This document shows, piece after piece, positions 1 to 5,559 of a DNA stretch of 11,062 nt; the stretch's first letter is position 1, and each line of letters opens with the position of its first letter. The notes under the pieces were generated by a model. The model worked only from the letters and a program-made list of their open reading frames with translations, was not told the origin of the DNA and made no database searches. Origin of the DNA: an archaeon (GTDB lineage Archaea; Iainarchaeota; Iainarchaeia; Iainarchaeales; GCA-2688035); assembly GCA_030745815.1 (NCBI GenBank), contig JASLNX010000215.1, forward strand, positions 1 to 11,062. The letters are read 5' to 3'. A program made the translations under genes and the position numbers.

Positions 1-93
1 AACCTTTTCCTGGATTTTTTCCTTTTTCCAGAACTTGTGGATTTCTGCTTCCTTTTCTCTGGTATATGGCTCTAACATTTTTTTCTTGGTCAT
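1..93 (-). CDS. N-terminal fragment of a class I aminoacyl-tRNA synthetase (Ile/Val type likely)
   Basis: The reading frame starts at the ATG at 93 and runs off the left edge, giving 31 residues. The segment LEPYTREKEAEIHKFWKKEK, followed by IQEKV, resembles the extreme N-terminus of isoleucyl- and valyl-tRNA synthetases, where a helix ending in FW, then a few charged residues and an I-x-EKV-like stretch, precedes the Rossmann fold. These cytoplasmic enzymes charge tRNA with a branched-chain amino acid. No catalytic motif (HIGH, KMSKS) falls inside the window, so the amino acid specificity and even the enzyme class rest on this short similarity. A second in-frame ATG at 78 could be the start. 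An AT-rich TATA-like box lies about 38 bases upstream. It is the last gene in a run of minus-strand genes that includes a tRNA, but it appears to have its own promoter. Confidence 0.45.
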   Translation of the reverse strand, partial: MTKKKMLEPYTREKEAEIHKFWKKEKIQEKV

Positions 94-146
94 TTGAGTC
101 ACTTGAATTATTTCTGAAAATCAATTATTATAAATAATTTGTTTGG
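94..146 (-). promoter_or_regulatory. Probable promoter of the aminoacyl-tRNA synthetase gene
   Basis: The 53-base gap is very AT-rich. On the minus strand it contains TATTTATA (129-136), placed so that transcription would begin about ten bases before the ATG at 93. This is by-eye box recognition plus the known spacing of about 26 bases from an archaeal TATA box to the start site. No strong Shine-Dalgarno sequence is visible. Confidence 0.3.
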
Positions 147-944
147 TTAAAGCTTCTTTATAACGTTTGCTCTAAACGCGCTTTCAAGGGAGAAAAGGGT
201 CTTCTTCGCCCTTTGTGCTATGTCAAGGTCTATTCGTACTTTTGGGCTTTTTTTCAATACGTCTTCTGCAATTCCTATTGACGTCCTATATGGTAGTACG
301 CCATTTTTGGTCATTGCAGCATTTACCCTTTCAATTGCGTGGTATCTTTGCGAGGCCGCGTTGTGGATTTCTGTTTTGAACTTGTTTGCCAGTTTTATTA
401 ACGTCTTCAATCGCTTTAGTCTTCTTGGCCGGTTATCAGCCTCTGCTTTACTGATTTCTTGGTAAATTTTCTTAATTGTTATTCCTGTTATAAACGACCC
501 AGGGGGTTCAAATGCTTGCCTTATTCTGTCTAGGTGCGTACTGAAGCTTCCTTGTCTGCAGTCAAGGGCTTTTTGCACGAGTTCCTGGGGCACTTGGTTG
601 TTGTAGGCTCTGTTAACTTCTATCATAAGTTGCTGAAAGCTTTTTTTGCCTTCCACAAAAGATCTTAGTTTTGCAACCATTCTTGTGGTTGAAACTGGTG
701 ACTCAAAAATTCTTAGGATTTCGCTTGCGCGAATTTCCCCTATCTTCTTCATTTTGTAAAGCGTTTTTTGAGCTTCGGCCAGTACATCAGGGTTTGTTGA
801 CCAGAGTCTGTTGCTTCTTAGAACAGCTTGCCTTAATCGCCTTCCGGCTGACTTTTTGCGTGGCTGTCCATTTTTGGCAGCTGCCTTTTTTTGAGGCTTT
901 TTTCTTGTCGCTTTTATCTGTTTCCTTTGAACTTGTTTTGGCAT
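147..944 (-). CDS. Very basic protein of unknown function directly downstream of a tRNA gene
   Basis: The protein is 265 residues long and I do not recognise a family. The first 52 residues contain no acidic residue and 18 Lys/Arg, with clusters such as RKKPQKK and PRKKSAGRRLR. This is typical of a disordered nucleic-acid-binding tail. The remainder (about 53-265) is predicted mostly helical and still strongly basic, with no transmembrane segment, signal peptide, Cys/His metal site or P-loop. A nucleic-acid or ribosome-associated role is a reasonable inference, not a demonstrated one. The ATG at 944 lies five bases after the 3' end of the tRNA gene on the same strand and has no Shine-Dalgarno sequence. 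The message would therefore be nearly leaderless after tRNA 3' processing. A later start, for example Met65, cannot be excluded. The opposite-strand frames inside it look like shadows. Confidence 0.7.
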   Translation of the reverse strand: MPKQVQRKQIKATRKKPQKKAAAKNGQPRKKSAGRRLRQAVLRSNRLWSTNPDVLAEAQKTLYKMKKIGEIRASEILRIFESPVSTTRMVAKLRSFVEGKKSFQQLMIEVNRAYNNQVPQELVQKALDCRQGSFSTHLDRIRQAFEPPGSFITGITIKKIYQEISKAEADNRPRRLKRLKTLIKLANKFKTEIHNAASQRYHAIERVNAAMTKNGVLPYRTSIGIAEDVLKKSPKVRIDLDIAQRAKKTLFSLESAFRANVIKKL

Positions 945-949
945 GGATT

Positions 950-1022
950 GGGCACGGGAGGATTTGAACCCCCGACCTGCGGTGTATAAGACCGACGCTC
1001 TGCCAAGCTGAGCTACGTGCCC
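950..1022 (-). tRNA. tRNA-Ile with anticodon UAU
   Basis: The 73-base cloverleaf folds by eye. It has a perfect seven-pair acceptor stem (GGGCACG with CGTGCCC), U8/A9, a D stem GCTC/GAGC with GG in its loop, a T stem GGGGG/CCTCC with one G-U pair, and a TTCAAAT T loop. The anticodon loop is CTTATAC, giving U33, anticodon UAU (986-988) and A37. The anticodon stem has a U-C mismatch at 27-43 and four good pairs below it. The discriminator base is A, as expected for isoleucine tRNAs. CCA is not encoded and there is no intron. UAU pairs directly with AUA codons. Most archaea instead read AUA with a CAU-anticodon tRNA modified to agmatidine by TiaS. The gene sits immediately upstream of the basic protein gene on the same strand. 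Confidence 0.9.
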
Positions 1023-1057
1023 TGGGATTGTATGGCCAATTTATGTGGTTGTGTGTG

Positions 1058-1090
1058 GTAATTATTTTGGTTGAAATTGTTTTTATATAG
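1058..1090 (-). promoter_or_regulatory. Candidate promoter for the tRNA and basic-protein genes
   Basis: On the minus strand, CTATATAAAA at 1081-1090 is a good archaeal TATA-like box about 63 bases before the tRNA 5' end, implying a leader of roughly 36 bases that is removed by RNase P. A weaker AT-rich box at 1058-1070 would give a shorter leader of about 14 bases. I cannot choose between them from sequence alone. Confidence 0.35.
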
Positions 1091-1107
1091 CTAACTATGA
1101 GAGATTA

Positions 1108-1151
1108 AAAGAAAAAAAGAAGATGAAGGCTACTTTACTTAACGTAGCCTT
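1108..1151 (-). terminator. Hairpin plus U-rich terminator after the MscS-like gene
   Basis: The arms AAGGCTAC (1126-1133) and GTAGCCTT (1144-1151) are perfect inverted repeats of eight bases around a ten-base loop. In the minus-strand transcript the hairpin begins within the last codons, spans the stop codon at 1137-1135, and is followed by a U-rich run (TCTTTTTTTCTTTT, opposite 1108-1121). Archaeal termination mainly needs the U-run. The hairpin may also protect the 3' end. Confidence 0.6.
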
Positions 1152-1839
1152 TTTTGATTTCTGTTGCAAAGCCCTGGATTTCTTTTCTAAACGCCAGTCC
1201 AAATGAAATGCCTATAACAATTCCAACTGCAATTGCTATACTCCAAAGGAACGGTGTTAGAAACAAGTTTAGTAGTTGTATTACTACTTGAACTTTTGCT
1301 TCGCCCAGAACAAGGCTTAGTGCAAGAATTCCTGCAAACAAAACCACTACACTTTCAATTAACGTACCAGCTGCTCTTTTGAGCTTGTGCTGTGTTGCAT
1401 CAATTGCGTTCTTGAGGTATCTTCCAAGCAGTAGTCCAAGGATTACTACTAAAAGAGCTGCAAGAACTTGTGGGATGTAGAAAACAAGTGCTTCTACAAA
1501 TTGGCTTAGGCCCTGTAGTTTGATTGAGTCTGCGGCAACCCACAGCGAAACCCAGATTATGTACCATTTTGAAAAGCTTCCAACCAATGCCGACATTTCT
1601 TTGCCGCCAATTGCTGCTGTTAGGTTTTGTTCGTCAATCCACTGGTCAATTTTTGTACTTTGCAATATTTTAATTATCACTTTTTTTATCACATTTCCAA
1701 TAAACCAACCAATTCCAATTATTGCCAGTGCCAAAATCAGTGCAGGAATTACTTCAACAAACGAACCGCCTACTTTTAGTGCGGCCTTGCTTAAGCCATC
1801 TCTGAACTGAGTTAGCAAATCTGTTAGTATATCAGCCAT
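1135..1839 (-). CDS. MscS-related membrane protein with conserved TM-helix repeats, lacking the MscS cytoplasmic domain
   Basis: The protein has 234 residues and is strongly hydrophobic. Predicted membrane helices are at about 28-56, 84-105, 117-140, 158-180 and 190-218. Two stretches (31-68 and 122-146) share the pattern IPALILALAIIGIGWFIG and YIPQVLAALLVVILGLLLGR, each followed by a K-rich helix. This resembles the conserved TM helix repeat (Pfam PF05552 type) found in mechanosensitive-channel-like proteins. The beta-domain and vestibule that follow the pore helix in true MscS are absent, so channel activity is uncertain. The likely role is a membrane-embedded oligomer, possibly osmotic. 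The ATG at 1839 is supported by GGTGAT at 1846-1851, a match to the archaeal anti-Shine-Dalgarno with a six-base spacer. The gene is monocistronic and divergent from the kinase gene, and it ends in a clear hairpin terminator. Confidence 0.8.
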   Translation of the reverse strand: MADILTDLLTQFRDGLSKAALKVGGSFVEVIPALILALAIIGIGWFIGNVIKKVIIKILQSTKIDQWIDEQNLTAAIGGKEMSALVGSFSKWYIIWVSLWVAADSIKLQGLSQFVEALVFYIPQVLAALLVVILGLLLGRYLKNAIDATQHKLKRAAGTLIESVVVLFAGILALSLVLGEAKVQVVIQLLNLFLTPFLWSIAIAVGIVIGISFGLAFRKEIQGFATEIKKGYVK

Positions 1840-1845
1840 TGTATA

Positions 1846-1880
1846 ATCACCGGATATAAAATGGTTCTTTTGTTTTTAAA
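1846..1880 (-). promoter_or_regulatory. Promoter and ribosome binding site of the MscS-like gene
   Basis: On the minus strand a box GGTTTAAAAAC (core at 1875-1880) lies about 26 bases before a predicted start site near 1851. GGTGAT (1846-1851) then sits six bases before the ATG. The second AT-rich box TTTATATC (1853-1860) is too close to the ATG to serve a leadered message. Box calling is by eye. Confidence 0.4.
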
Positions 1881-1945
1881 CCTTTTCAATGGCTTCGTTT
1901 ATCAGCCTTTTTTAAAACGGTTAATTGCCGAATTATCTTCCTTTG

Positions 1946-1974
1946 TGCGCAATTTGCGCAGTTTCTTATTTATT
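1946..1974 (+). promoter_or_regulatory. Kinase-gene promoter with an adjoining 15-base palindrome (candidate operator)
   Basis: TGCGCAA-T-TTGCGCA (1946-1960) is a perfect inverted repeat with seven-base arms. Five bases later TTATTTATT (1966-1974) is a TATA-like box centred about 27 bases before the ATG at 1997, which predicts a leaderless message. The palindrome covers the position where the transcription factor B recognition element would lie, so a dimeric regulator bound there could affect initiation. The box and palindrome are seen; the regulation is inferred. Confidence 0.4.
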
Positions 1975-1996
1975 CCTTTTGCACTAATTCTTGTTC

Positions 1997-2536
1997 ATGA
2001 TTGTTGCAATTGTTGGGATGCCAGGGTCTGGAAAGAGCGAGGCATCAAAGGCCTTTGTTAAAGCAGGGTTTGAATTGGTTTACTTTGGCAATACGGTAAT
2101 TGAAGAGTTAAAGGGCCGGGGCCTGGAAGTTAGTGAGAAAAATGAGAAGGCTGTAAGAGAGGACCTCAGGCAAAAGCACGGGATGGCTGCAATGGCCTTG
2201 GTAAACATTCCAAAGATTGAGAAAATGATTGCTGAGGGGAAAAACGTTTTAATTGACGGGCTTTACAGTTGGGAAGAATTTGTTGAACTGCGAAAAAAGT
2301 TTTCTGAACTAAAGCTTGTTGCAATAAGTACGTCTCCAAAAACTCGTTACAAGCGCTTGGCAGAGCGAAGCGAAAGGCCTTTAACCAAAGCCGAGGCCAA
2401 AGCTCGTGACAAGGCTGAAATTGAAAAGCTTAACAAGGGCGGGCCAATTGCCGCTGCTGATTTTTCTGTTTCAAACGAGGGCTCTAAAGAAGATCTTAGA
2501 AAAGAGATTGAATCTGTTTTAGAAAAACTTAAATAA
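1997..2536 (+). CDS. UPF0200-family P-loop kinase, related to dephospho-CoA and nucleoside monophosphate kinases
   Basis: The protein is 179 residues, the usual size for this archaeal family. It opens with a beta strand and Walker A motif GMPGSGKS at residues 7-14. A central strand VLIDGLY (84-90) follows. The lid-like arginine cluster RYKRLAERSERP is at 118-129. A RD-x-x-E segment at 137-141 leads to GGPIAAAD (148-155) and NEGS (160-163), the C-terminal pattern of UPF0200/CoaE-like proteins. It probably transfers the gamma phosphate of ATP to a small-molecule or nucleotide substrate in the cytoplasm, but the substrate is not known for this family. Archaeal dephospho-CoA kinase activity has been assigned to a different family, so I avoid the coaE name. 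I chose ATG 1997 over TTG 1991 because it directly precedes the first beta strand and fits a leaderless promoter. Confidence 0.8.
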   Translation: MIVAIVGMPGSGKSEASKAFVKAGFELVYFGNTVIEELKGRGLEVSEKNEKAVREDLRQKHGMAAMALVNIPKIEKMIAEGKNVLIDGLYSWEEFVELRKKFSELKLVAISTSPKTRYKRLAERSERPLTKAEAKARDKAEIEKLNKGGPIAAADFSVSNEGSKEDLRKEIESVLEKLK

Positions 2537-2551
2537 AAAAAAGAAATTAAA
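2535..2551 (-). terminator. U-rich terminator of the thermosome gene
   Basis: Only 25 bases separate the convergent stop codons. In the minus-strand transcript, the sequence after the thermosome stop (2564-2562) is U-rich (opposite AAAAAAAAGAAATTAAA, 2535-2551), matching the oligo-U signals used by archaeal RNA polymerase. The plus-strand kinase transcript would meet only A-rich sequence here, so it may read into the antisense of the thermosome 3' end. Confidence 0.4.
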
Positions 2552-2561
2552 GGGGGGTGAT

Positions 2562-4211
2562 TTACATCATTCCGCCCATTCCACCCATGCCAGGTGGCAT
2601 TCCGCCTGGTGGCATTGGTGGCATCTTGCCTTTGCTGCTTCCAGCAATTATGTCGTCAATTCGAAGCACCATTTCAGCAACCTCTGTTCCTGAAGCAATT
2701 GCTTGGGTTTTGACGTTCATTGGCTCAACAACGTTTTGTGCCTTCATATCGGCAAGCTTTCCTTTCATAACGTCTACTCCAATGTGCAAGCCGCCTTTTG
2801 CGCGGTGCTTTGCCCTAAGGTTTACAATAGTGTCCAACGGGTTCATTCCCGCGGTCTCTGCAAGAGTTCTTGGAATTTCTTCCAGTGAGTCTGCAAAGGC
2901 TTCTATTGCAAGTTGTTCTCTTCCGCCAATTGTTTGTGCGTAGTCGCGAAGCTTTACTGAAACCTCTGCTTCAATACTGCCTCCGCCTGCAACAACCTTT
3001 CCGCTTTTTACCGCGGTTGCAACTGACATCAATGAGTCGTGAACTGCTCTTTCTGCCTCGTCAACAACGTGCTCTGAGCCGCCCCTTATAAGCATTGAAA
3101 CGCTCTTAGGGTTTTTACAGCCTTCAATAAAGACCATGTCGTCTCCTGAAATCTTTCTTTCTTGAACACTTGCTGCCTTTCCAAGGTCAGATGTTGAAAG
3201 GTCGTCAAGCCTTGTTACAATGGTTGCGCCGGTTGCTCTTACAAGGGCGTCCATGTCTGATTTCTTAACACGTCTTATTGCAGAAATTCCTTCTTTTGAA
3301 AGGAAGTGCTGTGCTAAGTCATCAATTCCCTTTTGGCAGATTACAAAGTTTGTTCCTGACTTCTTTATTTGGTCAACCATTTTCCTGAGCATGCCTTCTT
3401 CTTGGTCAAGGAATGCCTGCATTTGTTCAGGGGAAGTGATTTCTATTTTTGCGTCTGTTTCAGTGCTCTTTATTTCAAGTGCTGCGTCAAGAAGTGCGAT
3501 TTTTGCTGTATCAATCTTCTTTGGCATTGCACCGTGCACTATTTCCTTGTCAATTACAAGGCCTTTAACCAGGTAGCTTTCTTCAAGTGAAGCGCCCTGC
3601 TTTTTCTCAACCTTAACGTTGTCAATGTCAATACTTATTGTTCCGTTTTCTTCGTCGGCTACTTGAACTATTGAGTCAACCACAAGATCGGCAAGTTCTT
3701 TAGCTGCCTCTGCGGCTTTGCCTGTCATTGAGGTTAAAGCAATGTTTTTCAGAGTTGTTTTGTCTTTGAAACTTACTTCGTCAGCAACTGCTTCAAGTTC
3801 TGCTTTTGCTTTCTTTGAAGCAAGTCTGTAACCCTTTATGATTGTGCTTGGGTGTATGTCGTTGTCAAGTAGTTCCTCTGCTTTTTTTAGCAGGCCGCCT
3901 GCGATTACAACAGCGCTTGTAGTGCCGTCTCCAACTTCTTCGTCCTGGGTTTTGGCAACTTCCACCATCATTTTTCCGGCCGGGTGATCAATACTTATTT
4001 CGTCCAGAATTGTTGCGCCGTCGTTTGTAATTGTAACGTCGCCTAAGTCGTCAACAATCATCTTGTCCATTCCCTTTGGGCCAAGTGTTGACTTAACCGC
4101 GTTTGCAACTGCTTTCGCGATAAGAATGTTTATTCTTTGTGCGTCTCTTCCGCGTGTTCTTTTAGTGCCTTCGGTCATAAAGACCACAGGCTGCTGTGTA
4201 GCTTCAGTCAT
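2562..4211 (-). CDS. thsA: Thermosome subunit (group II chaperonin)
   Basis: The protein has 549 residues, full length for the family. It folds cytosolic proteins inside a double-ring, ATP-driven chamber closed by built-in lids. The equatorial-domain signatures are clear: [10 protein letters not shown] (42-51), ITNDGATIL (61-69) and [12 protein letters not shown] (94-105). The second equatorial half carries [12 protein letters not shown] and [20 protein letters not shown]. The C-terminal tail, from about 527 to 549, is rich in Gly, Met and Pro and ends in GMGGMGGMM, the tail seen in many archaeal thermosomes. The ATG at 4211 is supported by GGAGATGAT at 4216-4224, eight of nine bases matching the ideal archaeal ribosome site with a four-base spacer. 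It lies downstream of the KaiC-like gene on the same strand, but the 125-base gap with promoter-like boxes suggests its own transcription, probably heat-inducible. The symbol is generic, since subunit type cannot be told from one copy. Confidence 0.97.
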   Translation of the reverse strand: MTEATQQPVVFMTEGTKRTRGRDAQRINILIAKAVANAVKSTLGPKGMDKMIVDDLGDVTITNDGATILDEISIDHPAGKMMVEVAKTQDEEVGDGTTSAVVIAGGLLKKAEELLDNDIHPSTIIKGYRLASKKAKAELEAVADEVSFKDKTTLKNIALTSMTGKAAEAAKELADLVVDSIVQVADEENGTISIDIDNVKVEKKQGASLEESYLVKGLVIDKEIVHGAMPKKIDTAKIALLDAALEIKSTETDAKIEITSPEQMQAFLDQEEGMLRKMVDQIKKSGTNFVICQKGIDDLAQHFLSKEGISAIRRVKKSDMDALVRATGATIVTRLDDLSTSDLGKAASVQERKISGDDMVFIEGCKNPKSVSMLIRGGSEHVVDEAERAVHDSLMSVATAVKSGKVVAGGGSIEAEVSVKLRDYAQTIGGREQLAIEAFADSLEEIPRTLAETAGMNPLDTIVNLRAKHRAKGGLHIGVDVMKGKLADMKAQNVVEPMNVKTQAIASGTEVAEMVLRIDDIIAGSSKGKMPPMPPGGMPPGMGGMGGMM

Positions 4212-4215
4212 TTAT

Positions 4216-4301
4216 ATCATCTCCAATAATTGCTTATTTTGCTTGTTGTGCTAAAAAAGCGATAAAAACAAGTAATATAATTGATGGATATATACGTTTA
4301 A
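4216..4301 (-). promoter_or_regulatory. Thermosome promoter region
   Basis: Between the thermosome start and the KaiC-like stop, the minus strand holds the strong ribosome site GGAGATGAT (4216-4224) and two TATA-like candidates: GTTTTTATCG (about 4260-4269), giving a leader near 27 bases, and TTTTTAAACGTATATATCC (about 4286-4304), giving a longer leader. The nearer box fits archaeal spacing better. The second overlaps one copy of a direct repeat listed separately. Confidence 0.4.
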
Positions 4302-4336
4302 AAAGCTTACTTTTTTTGATGGATATGCGTGTTTAA
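4281..4336. repeat. Pair of 21-base direct repeats upstream of the thermosome
   Basis: TTGATGGATATATACGTTTAA (4281-4301) and TTGATGGATATGCGTGTTTAA (4316-4336) match at 17 of 21 positions. The first 11 and last 6 bases are identical. The copies start 35 bases apart. The right copy ends immediately next to the stop codon of the KaiC-like gene. They may be binding sites for a regulator of the thermosome, or a remnant of local duplication. Confidence 0.6.
4299..4317 (-). terminator. Possible weak terminator after the KaiC-like gene
   Basis: In the minus-strand transcript, AAAAAG-TAAG-CTTTTT (opposite 4300-4315) is a six-pair hairpin whose 3' arm supplies a run of five U. It lies about 20-35 bases beyond the KaiC-like stop, between the two direct repeats. 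The pairing is mostly A-U and could be chance in AT-rich DNA. Confidence 0.25.
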
Positions 4337-5029
4337 TTAGTCTTCAAGGGGTTTTACAACAAGCCCGGTTGAGCTTATTTCTATTGGGTGGAGTTTTATT
4401 GAGTGATCAGTTCCTCGCATTTTTACAATGTTTAAGACCCTTTCAAAGCTTATTGCTCGCCTTAGCCTTCCCATGAAGATTAGTCCGTCAAAAATAAAGT
4501 CTTCTGGCGCAAACTCAATGTTTTCAAAGTCTGTTTTTTTCTTTTCAGCTGTTACAAGAAGTGTTATATTGTCTCTTACAAGCATTTCAACAAGTGACAT
4601 TACTTTTAGCCTGAAGTCTTTAATGTCTGTTGCGAGAATTTCAAACGGGGTTATTGAGTCAAGTGCAACTCTTGAAACGCCTGCTTTTTTGATGGCCGCG
4701 CGCATTTTGTCTGGTGCTATATCGCTACTTCTTGCGATTGGAACTTTTATTATTGTAACAAGGCCGCTTTCCTCGTATGTTGCAAAATCCATTCCAAGGT
4801 CTTTTCCAAGGCTTCTTATTTTTTCAACGGTTTGTTCAGATGTAATAAATACTCCTGGTTCTCCGTAGAGCTTTGCTCCGTTGTAAATAAATTGCATTGC
4901 AAGAATACTTTTTCCTGCTCCTGGTTCGCCGCTTACAAGAACACTGCTGTTTTTCTTGAAGCCATTTACTGCAAAGAGTTCGTCAAGGCCTGGAGTGCCT
5001 GTCTTTATTATTTTTGAGTCAACAGTCAT
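4337..5029 (-). CDS. Single-domain KaiC-like RecA-superfamily ATPase
   Basis: The protein has 230 residues, one KaiC domain. The opening KTGTPGLDELF (9-19) is the typical KaiC-family lead-in. Walker A GEPGAGKS is at 34-41, a catalytic-type glutamate is in TSEQ (63-66), and the Walker B strand RVALDSI (120-126) has Asp124. The C-terminal KMRGTDHSIKLHPIEISSTGL (203-223) matches the family's final beta-hairpin and arginine-finger region (KMRGT). Such proteins bind ATP and usually form hexameric rings. In archaea they are linked to signalling or motility regulation, but the partner cannot be named here. The N-terminal domain duplication of the cyanobacterial clock KaiC is absent. The ATG at 5029 has only a weak GGT upstream, and a TTTAAA box at 5061-5066 predicts a very short leader. 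The thermosome follows 125 bases downstream. Confidence 0.9.
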   Translation of the reverse strand: MTVDSKIIKTGTPGLDELFAVNGFKKNSSVLVSGEPGAGKSILAMQFIYNGAKLYGEPGVFITSEQTVEKIRSLGKDLGMDFATYEESGLVTIIKVPIARSSDIAPDKMRAAIKKAGVSRVALDSITPFEILATDIKDFRLKVMSLVEMLVRDNITLLVTAEKKKTDFENIEFAPEDFIFDGLIFMGRLRRAISFERVLNIVKMRGTDHSIKLHPIEISSTGLVVKPLED

Positions 5030-5058
5030 TTAAGATACCAGATAAATTATGCCTTTAT

Positions 5059-5067
5059 TGTTTAAAT
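5059..5067 (-). promoter_or_regulatory. TATA-like box of the KaiC-like gene
   Basis: On the minus strand AATTTAAAC (5059-5067) is about 34 bases from the ATG at 5029, which places the start site near 5037 and gives a leader of about eight bases. A closer ATAATTTATC (5041-5050) is too near the ATG. Confidence 0.3.
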
Positions 5068-5080
5068 TACTTGCTATTGG

Positions 5081-5455
5081 CTATAATAAAACCCTGAGAA
5101 TTGACACTGCATAGATTAAAAACGCAAGTATTAGAAAGATATGATGCGTTCTAAAGTAAAACTCTGCTTTGTACTCTGCCTGCTTGGCCCATTTAAGAAA
5201 CTCCACTGCTTTTTGCAGGGTATCTATTGCTAACCCAACAGGGTAAAGTGCTGCTGTTACTAAAAATGCAACTCCAATTACTCCATAGTAAACTAATTTG
5301 TTTTCGCAGGCTCTTGCTTGCATTGGTAAGTACTCACTTACTACCATTAACACAAAAAGTGTTCTCAATAGAAACGTGTCAATTGTTGATTCAATACTTT
5401 TTTTTGCCAAATTTTCCATTTTCAATAGTCGATACTGCATACTGTAGAAAAACAT
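5081..5455 (-). CDS. Small membrane protein of unknown function
   Basis: The protein has 124 residues from the ATG at 5455. I prefer this start over the upstream TTG at 5482 because AGGAGTGGTGG, a good purine-rich ribosome site, directly precedes the ATG. Predicted membrane helices lie at about 28-46 (weak, interrupted by Arg31), 55-77 and 104-122. Between the last two is a soluble helical stretch rich in Lys, Glu and aromatic residues (about 80-103), with HH at 104-105. There is no cleavable signal peptide and no motif I recognise. A single cysteine is at 50. It lies upstream of the KaiC-like gene on the same strand with a 51-base gap that contains a promoter-like box, so co-transcription is possible but not required. 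No function is assigned. Confidence 0.65.
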   Translation of the reverse strand: MFFYSMQYRLLKMENLAKKSIESTIDTFLLRTLFVLMVVSEYLPMQARACENKLVYYGVIGVAFLVTAALYPVGLAIDTLQKAVEFLKWAKQAEYKAEFYFRTHHIFLILAFLIYAVSILRVLL

Positions 5456-5520
5456 TCCACCACTCCTAATAAATTCTCCCAAAAATTAGGTTAATTGTTG
5501 GGTCTGACCTAAAAAAAGAA

Positions 5521-5540
5521 ATAAAAGTTTAAATACCTTT
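5521..5540 (-). promoter_or_regulatory. Candidate promoter of the small membrane protein gene
   Basis: The minus-strand sequence AAAGGTATTTAAACTTTTAT (5521-5540) is a strong TATA-like stretch. It predicts initiation near 5505-5510 and a leader of about 50 bases that includes the ribosome site before the ATG at 5455. Confidence 0.35.
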
Positions 5541-5552
5541 GCATGGTTTTTG

Positions 5553-5558
5553 AAAAAA
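5553..5558 (-). terminator. Oligo-U terminator after the broken glycosyltransferase gene
   Basis: Immediately after the stop codon at 5562-5560, the minus-strand transcript reads A then six U then C. This is the short oligo-U signal that suffices for archaeal termination. No hairpin is evident. Confidence 0.4.
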
Positions 5559-5559
5559 T

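Noticed and set aside
945..1030. GGATTG sequences on both sides of the tRNA, considered as an integration-site duplication
   Set aside because: The match is only six to seven bases, and no integrase or other mobile gene is present in the window.
2557..2943. Long plus-strand frame antisense to the thermosome 3' end, starting with Pro/Gly/Ile repeats
   Set aside because: It is the mirror of the GGM tail and equatorial domain of a certain gene, with no promoter, ribosome site or recognisable motif.
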